A program made the position numbers and the translations under genes. 11,964 nt of DNA from DASPJQ01 sp035299065 (lineage in GTDB: Bacteria; Bacteroidota; Bacteroidia; Flavobacteriales_D; UBA2798): NCBI GenBank assembly GCA_035299065.1, contig DATGXI010000112.1, positions 1-11,964 on the forward strand, in the 5' to 3' direction. Shown one piece after another: positions 1 through 6,064 of this stretch. Position 1 is the first letter of the stretch, and every line of letters begins with the position of its first letter. The notes under the pieces are model-generated. The model saw only the letters and a program-made list of their open reading frames with translations, was not told where the DNA came from and did no database searches.

Positions 1-594
1 GGACGTCGCCCAGGCGCCCAACATCAGGTTCGTGCCGATGCCGGTTTGTACGCCTACAACCATAACATTGATACTTCAGAAGAAAAATATACCGATATTA
101 TCAATACCCGAACGTTCCAGGAGCGTTTGGAAACATTGAACAACGTACGCAAGGCCAAATTAACCGTTTGCAGCGGTGGCATTATTGGCATGGGCGAAAC
201 AGTGACCGACCGCGTAAACATGCTTAAAACGCTGGCAAACCTGCCTGAGCATCCGCATTCAACTCCTATCAATGCATTGGTTCCTGTTGAAGGCACTCCG
301 TTGGAAAAGCAGGAAAAAGTAAACATACTTGACATGGTGCGTATGATTGCTGTAACACGCATGGTATTGCCCGCAACCGTTGTGCGTTTAAGTGCAGGAC
401 GAACCGATATGACCATTGAAGGACAGGCTTTGTGTTTTATGGCCGGTGCAGGAAGTATTTTTGCAGGCGACAAATTATTGACAACACCCAACCCTGCGTT
501 TAATGACGACATGGAAATGTTTAAGCAATTGGGGTTAACGCCTAAGGCTGCATTTGCTGACAAAGAGAAGAAGAAGATTGAGGTGACGGTTTAG
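1..594 (+). CDS. bioB: Biotin synthase BioB, C-terminal part (5' end cut by window edge)
   Basis: Radical-SAM enzyme of the last step of biotin synthesis: it inserts sulfur into dethiobiotin, using a [4Fe-4S] and a sacrificial [2Fe-2S] cluster, in the cytoplasm. The reading frame is open from base 1, so this is a 197-codon 3' fragment. By my recall of E. coli BioB, codon 1 aligns near residue 132 without gaps. Visible motifs are YNHNIDTS (nt 55-78, substrate and SAM pocket), CSGG with the [2Fe-2S] cysteine (Cys188 equivalent, codon at 169), RLSAGR whose first Arg (codon at 385) has the 72-residue spacing expected of the Arg260 ligand, and CFMAGA...LLTTPNP. The radical-SAM CxxxCxxC motif lies upstream of the window. 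A TTG at position 46 is not a real start. The first 45 bases are much richer in GC (about 69%) than the rest. No other biotin gene follows. Identity is very secure. Confidence 0.97.
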   Translation, partial: GRRPGAQHQVRADAGLYAYNHNIDTSEEKYTDIINTRTFQERLETLNNVRKAKLTVCSGGIIGMGETVTDRVNMLKTLANLPEHPHSTPINALVPVEGTPLEKQEKVNILDMVRMIAVTRMVLPATVVRLSAGRTDMTIEGQALCFMAGAGSIFAGDKLLTTPNPAFNDDMEMFKQLGLTPKAAFADKEKKKIEVTV

Positions 595-641
595 GCAAAA
601 GTCTATCGCAGAATACGCAAGTTTTTTTTGTTATTTCTATA

Positions 642-681
642 GGTTATTAATACTTCTAAATAACCAGCATTGGAAACAATG
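642..681 (+). other. Two small inverted repeats downstream of bioB
   Basis: GGTTATT (642-648) can pair with AATAACC (659-665) across a 10-nt loop. Directly after it, CATTG (668-672) pairs with CAATG (677-681) around a GAAA loop, which is a GNRA tetraloop. Neither hairpin is followed by a T-run, so this is not a standard intrinsic terminator. They lie in the 210-bp gap between bioB and the next gene, where I see nothing else. Could be chance. Confidence 0.25.
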
Positions 682-804
682 AATCAAACATTGAGGCCTT
701 TACTTTTTCACATTTACGCTTTATTACTTTTTTAGGATTTTGTGAATCAAATCATGAAGGGATATACCTCAATCAACACTTTCAGAAGAATCATACAATA
801 ACAA

Positions 805-1290
805 ATGGACGTTTTCTCCGCCACCATACAAATAATTGGCATAAACCCCTATGTGCTTTTACCCGATGAGCTGCTGCAAAAACTTTTCAAAGATGCAGGC
901 CGCAACAAAGGTCCAATCCCTGTAAAAGTCACCATTCAAAAACAAAATTTCATTCAAAACCTTGTGAAGTACAAAGGGAAATGGCGCTTGTATTTGAATA
1001 TGCCCATGCGTAAAGCAGCTGGTAAAGACGTTGGCGATGAAATTAAATTAACCGTAAAATTTGATTCAACCGAACGTATAACGGAAATGCACCCAAAATT
1101 AAAAGCGGCATTGGATAAAAACAAAAAGGCAAAAGCCAAATTTGAGTCTCTCCCACCCTCGCTTCAAAAAGAAATTAAGCGTTACATTGGTTTTTTAAAG
1201 AGCGAAGCAGCTGTTGATAAAAATGTAAAACGAGCCATTGGTTTTTTACTGGAAAAAGAACGGTTCATAGGCCGCGACAAACCGAAATAG
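805..1290 (+). CDS. DUF1905 / YdeI-OmpD-associated family protein
   Basis: A 161-residue cytoplasmic protein with no signal peptide or membrane segment. Residues 1 to about 88 look like a DUF1905 beta-barrel domain (start MDVFSATIQ, then the LVKYKGKWRLYLNMPMRKAAG and VGDEIKLTVKFD region). Residues about 95-155 look like the YdeI/OmpD-associated helical domain, with the typical F-x-x-LPPS-x-x-K-x-I...FL...KN-x-x-RAIGFLL pattern. The combination is common in Bacteroidota and soil bacteria; the biochemical role is not established, although YdeI relatives have been linked to stress and antimicrobial-peptide resistance. It stands alone, 210 bp after bioB and 140 bp before the next gene, so is probably transcribed separately. 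The C-terminal half is lysine-rich. The start is the only ATG that keeps the DUF1905 N-terminus; no Shine-Dalgarno is seen. Family assignment fairly sure, function unknown. Confidence 0.8.
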   Translation: MDVFSATIQIIGINPYVLLPDELLQKLFKDAGRNKGPIPVKVTIQKQNFIQNLVKYKGKWRLYLNMPMRKAAGKDVGDEIKLTVKFDSTERITEMHPKLKAALDKNKKAKAKFESLPPSLQKEIKRYIGFLKSEAAVDKNVKRAIGFLLEKERFIGRDKPK

Positions 1291-1430
1291 CCTCTGAATC
1301 TTACTGTTGACACCAACCTGCAACCACCATCACCCAATTTATGCCGTTGGTCTAATGGTTATGACCACAGGTATAATCACCCGCCCATATCCGGGATAAT
1401 TATCGTACCTTTTCAAAAGGGAAAACGCAC

Positions 1431-3566
1431 ATGAAATTTATTGCACTTTTGGTATTGGTTATGGGCTATAGCTTTGCTGTTGGGCAAAATATTGCTGTCA
1501 ACAATGCTGGCGTCAATTCAAACCCGGTTTACCTGGCCCAGAATGTTTTAAGTGGTGGCGGCATGAATGTTTACAACGTTACCTATTCAGGTAGCAATGC
1601 ACAGCAAATAGGTTATTATTCATCAGGTACAGGCGTTATAGGGTCCAATACCGGCATAGCCATTTCAACCGGCAATGTTTTAAACATAGCCAATTCAAAT
1701 TTTGCCACTAACACCGGTACAAATATTGGCACAACCGGCACAACCGATCCGGATGTACTTCAACTGGCCAATGGTCAAACCGCCAAAGACTGGTTTATTC
1801 TTGAGTTTGATTTTGTTCCAAAAGGAAACCAGGTTAACATGCAATACGTTTTTGCTTCGGAAGAATACAATGAATACGTGTGCTCAAACGTTGCCGATGT
1901 GTTTGGCATAATAATAAGCGGACCCGGATTTTCAGGTTCGTTTTCGGGTGGTGGTAAACAGGTTTCATTAATACCCTCAACTACAAACCCGGTAGGCATA
2001 AACAGCGTTAACAATGGTTTGACTGGTTCAATGGGTACCCCGGGTGGCTGCATAAGCACAACCAATACCGCGTACTATAACGACAATGTAGATTCATTAA
2101 TGGAATTTGACGGGTATACTGACGTGATGTCAATCAGCGAGACAGTAGAATGCGAGCAGCAATACCACATGCGCATCATTATTTTTGATTGTGGAACCAA
2201 GCAATATGACTCAGGTATTTTTCTTACTGAAAAAAGTTTAACAAGTAACGGTTCGGCCACATACGACAATCCGGTTTATAACGATTCAATTATTGTGGAA
2301 GGTTGCAAACCGTATGAGTTCGTGATCTACAACGTTGATGGGTTCACCAGCCAAACCATCAACCTCAGCATATCGGGTTCAGCCCAAAATGGTATTGACT
2401 ATACACCCATTGCCAATACAATTACACTTCCTGCGGGCGATAATTTTTACGGAATTGTTATTACACCGGTTGCTGATGGTGTTACCGAGGGAACAGAAAC
2501 CGTTGTTATTGCATTTGACATGATTAACCTTTGTGGTGACACAAGTCATTTTGAATTTACCATATACATACAAGACGAAAATCCCCTTGTGGTAACATCA
2601 TTCCCAACAAGTATTTCCATATGTTCAGGCACTCCTGTTAACCTGTTTGCCAATGTAAGCGGTGGTATTGCACCTTACCACATGGAGTGGAACGGCATGC
2701 TTGGAAATAACCTTTGGGTTGTGCCTACCGAAACCACAACCTACACCGCTGCCTTTTATGATCAGGCAGGGTGCCCCTGGTACAATAATTTTACGGTAAC
2801 TGTTTATCCGGTACCAATTGTAAATGCCGGTGGTGATTTTAGCATTTGCATGGGCCAGCAACAAACGTTGGGGCTTTACATTGATGGAGGCCCTGGTGCC
2901 ACGTATACCTGGACCCCCGCATTCCAACTTAATTCAGCAAGTTTTGCATATCCAACAATTTCACCTTTGGCACTCGGTGCGCAAACCTACACCGTTACCG
3001 TTTCCAACCCGGGAGGTTGCAGCGTAAGCGATGCTGTAACTGTAACCGTTTTAGCATTGCCAACAATAAACGCTGGGCCCGACCAAAACATTGTTTACCT
3101 GCAAACATCGGAAGAGTTACAGGGAAGCGGATCGGGCACACCCTGGTGGACACCAAATTTTAATTTATCATGCGAGAACTGTTTTACACCCGATGCCTCG
3201 CCTACACAAACCACAACATATACATTAACCATAACCGGCACAAATGGGTGCACGGCCACCGACCAGGTGGATGTGATTGTTGAAACACCTACCGATGTAT
3301 TTGTTCCGTCAGCATTTTCACCTAACGGAGACGGTAACAACGATGTGTTGTTTTTACGCTGTTACACCATAGCTTCGGTTAAATTTAAAGTATATGACAT
3401 GTGGGGGCAACCCATGTTTGAAACAAGCAATGCCGAAGTTGGCTGGGACGGAACAGTGAATGGAAATTTGGCGGGAATAGGATTATATACCTGGACAGCC
3501 GATGTAACATTTGTAAACAATGCCGGAAGTGTAAGCCTTGGAGGGGAAGTAAATCTTGTGCGATGA
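1431..3566 (+). CDS. Secreted choice-of-anchor-L protein with CHU_C (T9SS type B) C-terminal domain
   Basis: A 711-residue exported protein, probably surface-attached. Residues 1-19 form a Sec signal peptide (MKFIALLVLVMGYSFAVGQ). Residues about 30-270 match the choice-of-anchor-L type: an IAISTGNV segment, DPDVLQL, then DWFILEFDFVP and VFASEEYNEYV (about 120-150), FGIIISGPG and a FLTEKSL end. Residues about 285-383 look like a Calx-beta-like strand domain (NGIDYTP...PVADGVTEGTETVVI). Residues about 385-618 are two or three Ig/PKD-like repeats, each with an N-x-GP/GGD-like start and a TTTYT-V or QTYTVTV core. Residues about 621-711 are the gliding-motility-associated C-terminal domain (FVPSAFSPNGDGNNDV...VYDMWGQ...GWDGTVNG), which directs cargo through T9SS. 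The gene overlaps the PorP/SprF gene by 4 bp, implying translational coupling. Family reading is strong; ligand and adhesive role are inferred. Confidence 0.92.
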   Translation: MKFIALLVLVMGYSFAVGQNIAVNNAGVNSNPVYLAQNVLSGGGMNVYNVTYSGSNAQQIGYYSSGTGVIGSNTGIAISTGNVLNIANSNFATNTGTNIGTTGTTDPDVLQLANGQTAKDWFILEFDFVPKGNQVNMQYVFASEEYNEYVCSNVADVFGIIISGPGFSGSFSGGGKQVSLIPSTTNPVGINSVNNGLTGSMGTPGGCISTTNTAYYNDNVDSLMEFDGYTDVMSISETVECEQQYHMRIIIFDCGTKQYDSGIFLTEKSLTSNGSATYDNPVYNDSIIVEGCKPYEFVIYNVDGFTSQTINLSISGSAQNGIDYTPIANTITLPAGDNFYGIVITPVADGVTEGTETVVIAFDMINLCGDTSHFEFTIYIQDENPLVVTSFPTSISICSGTPVNLFANVSGGIAPYHMEWNGMLGNNLWVVPTETTTYTAAFYDQAGCPWYNNFTVTVYPVPIVNAGGDFSICMGQQQTLGLYIDGGPGATYTWTPAFQLNSASFAYPTISPLALGAQTYTVTVSNPGGCSVSDAVTVTVLALPTINAGPDQNIVYLQTSEELQGSGSGTPWWTPNFNLSCENCFTPDASPTQTTTYTLTITGTNGCTATDQVDVIVETPTDVFVPSAFSPNGDGNNDVLFLRCYTIASVKFKVYDMWGQPMFETSNAEVGWDGTVNGNLAGIGLYTWTADVTFVNNAGSVSLGGEVNLVR

Positions 3567-4603
3567 AGAAAATCATTTCCATATTCTTTTTGTTTGTAAA
3601 CGCTGCGTTGGTTAGCGCACAGGATGCCCATTATACACAGTTTGAAAATTCACCCTTTTACATAAATCCCGGTTCAGCCGGAATGCCCGAGTATGGTGAT
3701 TTTCGCGGCAATTTAAACACCCGCAACCAATGGCATAAACTGGTAAAACCATCACGCACTACAACCATGTCATTTGATGCTCCCATATTAAAATACCTTG
3801 GGGAATCGCCTTCCAAAAGTTATTTGGGTGTGGGTGGATATTTTTCTTCAGCTGCTGCCGGTGATGCAAAAACAAAACAGTCAGGTTATGGGCTTATTGT
3901 TAGCGGCATTACCACCATTGGCAACAATAAATTTTTAGGATTGGGAATTGGTGCAGGACGTGGAAGCATGCGTGCAAATCTTTCCAACGCAACCTGGGAC
4001 GAGCAGTATGATGGCTATCAATACAATTCATCATTACCTGTGAGCGAATCGTTGGACGGTGCCTACCGTGCATCTTATTGGGATTTTTCAACTGGTTTAA
4101 ATTACATGGCTATTCATCGTAAAACCGGCAACAGTACCAATATTGGAATTTCGTATTTACACTTTACCAACCCGCGCCTTAAAAAAACCGATTTGATTAA
4201 CGGACGGGTTGATCCACGCCTGGTTTTCCATATGCGAACAGAAATAAACATGGAAATTCCGCATTTTTTACCCATTTATTTAATTCCGCGTTTGCTTTTT
4301 GGTCACCAGGGCGTACACAATGAAATACAAGCAGGCTTATCGGTTTTTGTGGTAACCAATCACATTTCTCAAACCTTATCGTTCCATCATAAAGAAGGCA
4401 TTGAAGTGGGCGCCATGTACCGCCACAACGATGCAGTGGGAATACTTGCAGGTTATAAAAAAGAAAACTGGAAACTGGGCGTTGGTTATGACATTACCAT
4501 TTCGCGCCTTGGAGAAGCCGTAAAACGCAGGGGCGGTGCTGAATTAAGCCTTACCTACATTGGATTCAATCCAAACCTCAAGGAAAAGCGAACTTTTTAT
4601 TAA
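3563..4603 (+). CDS. PorP/SprF family type IX secretion system membrane protein
   Basis: A 346-residue outer-membrane beta-barrel protein. A signal peptide (residues 1-19, ending VSAQ) is followed at once by the family hallmark DAHYTQFENSPFYINPGSAG (21-40). Many alternating glycine/aromatic strands follow, and the protein ends with the family-like VGYDITISRLGEAVKRRGGAELSLTY segment (about 307-332). The usual length for PorP/SprF proteins is about 300-350. Known members: SprF of Flavobacterium johnsoniae is needed to export the adhesin SprB, and PorP-like proteins are often encoded next to large CHU_C proteins. The start ATG overlaps the stop of the preceding CHU_C gene (ATGA at 3563-3566), and the lipoprotein gene follows with no gap. 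The inferred role is secretion or anchoring of the upstream cargo. Which of the several PorP/SprF paralogues it is cannot be told, so no symbol is given. Confidence 0.93.
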   Translation: MKKIISIFFLFVNAALVSAQDAHYTQFENSPFYINPGSAGMPEYGDFRGNLNTRNQWHKLVKPSRTTTMSFDAPILKYLGESPSKSYLGVGGYFSSAAAGDAKTKQSGYGLIVSGITTIGNNKFLGLGIGAGRGSMRANLSNATWDEQYDGYQYNSSLPVSESLDGAYRASYWDFSTGLNYMAIHRKTGNSTNIGISYLHFTNPRLKKTDLINGRVDPRLVFHMRTEINMEIPHFLPIYLIPRLLFGHQGVHNEIQAGLSVFVVTNHISQTLSFHHKEGIEVGAMYRHNDAVGILAGYKKENWKLGVGYDITISRLGEAVKRRGGAELSLTYIGFNPNLKEKRTFY

Positions 4604-4984
4604 ATGAAATTAATTCTATTTTCCATTCTTTTGTTAATCCTTACGGGATGCCATCAATCAACACAACCTGATAATTGCGGCAGTTTCAAAAATGGTAAAT
4701 TCATGGAAGTTTACGGTGACACCCTTCATATTACAATTGACCGAAAAGGTGGGCAACAAGTGGAAACATCTGAATTAGGAACCTCACATTATAAAATCAC
4801 ATGGTTATCTGAATGTGAATACGAATCTCAGCTTCTTGAAACAACAATAGATTATGCGCAAAAATGGATAGGAAAAAGATACAAAATCATCATTCTTTCA
4901 ACCAGCAAAAAAGGATATTCGTTTTCTTGTCAAATGGAAGGAAAAGACCTGGTTGTAGAAAGCAGTGTTGTTAAAGTTGAATAG
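4604..4984 (+). CDS. Small hypothetical lipoprotein
   Basis: A 126-residue protein whose N-terminus is a clear lipoprotein signal: a hydrophobic core (MKLILFSILLLIL) and lipobox L13-T14-G15-C16. The mature part is about 110 residues, with a GKF-x-x-x-YGDTLHITIDR opening, a YKITWLSECEY core (about 63-73) and KRYKIIILS and GYSFSCQMEG strands, suggesting a small all-beta fold. The ITWLSECEY type of core occurs in small uncharacterised Bacteroidota proteins; I know of no assigned function. Four cysteines (16, 25, 71, 109): one is lipidated, the others might pair in the periplasm. The ATG follows the TAA of the PorP gene directly (4601-4603), so it is almost certainly co-transcribed and possibly translationally coupled. 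A role with the T9SS pair is inferred from position only. Confidence 0.8.
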   Translation: MKLILFSILLLILTGCHQSTQPDNCGSFKNGKFMEVYGDTLHITIDRKGGQQVETSELGTSHYKITWLSECEYESQLLETTIDYAQKWIGKRYKIIILSTSKKGYSFSCQMEGKDLVVESSVVKVE

Positions 4985-5002
4985 CGCCAAAAAACCTTGG
5001 TG
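4985..5002 (+). other. Weak hairpin after the lipoprotein gene
   Basis: CGCCAA (4985-4990) can pair with TTGGTG (4997-5002), with one G-T wobble and a 6-nt loop. It sits right after the stop codon of the last gene of the plus-strand block and before a convergent gene, which suits a transcript end. It lacks a T-run, so I do not call it a terminator. Confidence 0.25.
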
Positions 5003-5020
5003 ATGTAAAATACGCTGTCT

Positions 5021-5055
5021 TATCTCAGTACTCACATCTCAATACTCATATCTCT
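5021..5055. repeat. Short tandem repeat, 14-bp period (five 7-bp units)
   Basis: Five consecutive 7-bp units: TATCTCA, GTACTCA, CATCTCA, ATACTCA, TATCTCT. Odd units share ATCTC and even units share TACTCA, so the true period is 14 bp (ATCTCARTACTCAY). The array fills the gap between two convergent genes and runs into the stop codon (5054-5056) of the minus-strand lipoyl-domain gene. Confidence 0.8.
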
Positions 5056-5962
5056 ACTTAAAAAGTATATACCAATCCTTCATCACAGGCTGCGGATGCA
5101 AAGCCAGCCATAAATCATCAGGTAAATAATTCGAAGAACTGCAAAATTTGCATGGTACCAGCCGCACGCTACCATCAATGTTTAATGTCCCTCCGCAACT
5201 CATGCATTTCATTACTACCGGTGCCAATCCGCTTATTTTTCCATCAGCCTGGCTCATGCCATGTGGCAATTCATCTACACTAAATAACACCTGCGGAAAT
5301 TGTTTTTGTATAAAACCAGGTACCGGTTTTAACACTGTAACAGCCTTACATTCCGTACACGTTATTTCACCGGTATTATTCACAGCCGTTCCTACTTCCT
5401 TTTCATTGAACTCATGGCTGCACCTGCATACCGGCCATTTACGCCAGGTTTTTAATTTGACAGGTTGCCAGGCACCATAATCGCCTTCACCTTGTTTGTG
5501 TTTTTTTGTTGCTGAAAAAACATCAATGCCCGGGTTATGGTAATTTAGTATTTCTGACCATTTGAGCCTTCCTGACAATTGCGTTGTTTCCATGCACTTG
5601 CCACATTTCACTTCTTCCACAAAACCATTCACAGGTATAACGTTGTTACACCGCTCACATAAAACGCCAACGCGCACCATTACACTTAACGGTTGATTTT
5701 TTGACTGAACAAGTTTTGAAATGTCATTTTCAATAATGCAAATGGAATCGGTGTTTTTTATCACGTCACCCTTGTCAGCCAACCTTTGCTTAAGAAATCC
5801 TTTTTCAGGAGAAGGCACTTCAATCGTTGCCTTGTCGGTTTCTATTTCAACAATGGTTTGACCTTCTTCAACCGGGTCACCTACCTCAACATGCCAATTA
5901 AGAATGACAGCTTCAATACTGCCCTCGCCCATTTCGGGAAATTTCACATCAATTTCTGCCAT
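5054..5962 (-). CDS. Lipoyl-domain protein with three C-terminal zinc ribbons
   Basis: A 302-residue soluble fusion protein. Residues 2-78 form an E2-type lipoyl domain: FPEMGEGSIEAVILNW, GDPVEEGQ, and the attachment motif EIETDKATIEVPSP with Lys44 (codon at 5831-5833) as the predicted lipoylated residue. Biotin domains carry AMKM there instead. It then lacks the peripheral-subunit-binding and acyltransferase domains of real E2 proteins. Instead there are three CxxC-type pairs: C102/C105 with C120/C123, C179/C181 with C202/C205, and C253/C256 with C271/C274, each spaced as in a zinc ribbon, with a NYLPDDLWLALHP segment after the last. No E1, E3, lipA or lplA is nearby. The start ATG lies seven codons before the conserved FPEMGEG, as is normal for lipoyl domains. 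Domain calls are strong; function is unknown. It could be a lipoyl carrier docking on another protein or nucleic acid. Confidence 0.88.
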   Translation of the reverse strand: MAEIDVKFPEMGEGSIEAVILNWHVEVGDPVEEGQTIVEIETDKATIEVPSPEKGFLKQRLADKGDVIKNTDSICIIENDISKLVQSKNQPLSVMVRVGVLCERCNNVIPVNGFVEEVKCGKCMETTQLSGRLKWSEILNYHNPGIDVFSATKKHKQGEGDYGAWQPVKLKTWRKWPVCRCSHEFNEKEVGTAVNNTGEITCTECKAVTVLKPVPGFIQKQFPQVLFSVDELPHGMSQADGKISGLAPVVMKCMSCGGTLNIDGSVRLVPCKFCSSSNYLPDDLWLALHPQPVMKDWYILFK

Positions 5963-5978
5963 TTTTTAAGTTAATAAA

Positions 5979-6006
5979 TAAAGATAATAGAAAAATTTAC
6001 CCTCAA
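5979..6006 (-). promoter_or_regulatory. Candidate Bacteroidota promoter for the lipoyl-zinc-ribbon gene
   Basis: On the minus strand, TTG (6006-6004) is followed after 17 bp by TATCTTTA (5986-5979), one mismatch from the Bacteroidota -7 box TAnnTTTG with the -33 TTG. It would start transcription a few bases before the ATG at 5962, giving a very short leader. Motif match only. Confidence 0.35.
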
Positions 6007-6023
6007 CGTACCCGGTTATGGTT

Positions 6024-6039
6024 CTACCAAACTTGGTAG
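6024..6039. promoter_or_regulatory. Perfect 16-bp palindrome CTACCAA-AC-TTGGTAG
   Basis: Two 7-bp perfect inverted arms separated by 2 bp. It lies after the stop of the glycine-rich T9SS gene and about 60 bp before the start of the lipoyl-zinc-ribbon gene, both on the minus strand. No T-run follows on either strand, so an operator upstream of the lipoyl gene is as likely as a hairpin at the end of the transcript. Confidence 0.45.
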
Positions 6040-6064
6040 CCGGAATTTTACCAGATGAAGATTG

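Noticed and set aside
46..594. Taking TTG at position 46 as the start of a 182-residue gene
   Set aside because: The frame is open back to base 1 and the codons before 46 align in register with BioB, so this is an internal codon of a gene cut by the window edge.
1345..1371. E. coli-like TTGGTC...TATAAT promoter before the choice-of-anchor-L gene
   Set aside because: The spacer is 19 bp and Bacteroidota sigma factors use TTG / TAnnTTTG elements; TACCTTTT at 1406-1413 is closer to that form but has no -33 partner, so neither is listed as a feature.
5021..5055. CRISPR-like array
   Set aside because: Units of 7-14 bp without spacers; it is a simple tandem repeat.
5054..5962. Reading the N-terminal domain as a biotin carrier because bioB is in the window
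   Set aside because: The attachment motif is ETDKATIEV, typical of E2 lipoyl domains; biotin carriers have AMKM. bioB is about 4.5 kb away on the other strand and is not linked.
6024..6039. Intrinsic terminator of the glycine-rich T9SS gene
   Set aside because: The stem is perfect but has only a 2-nt centre and no T-run on the minus strand directly after it.
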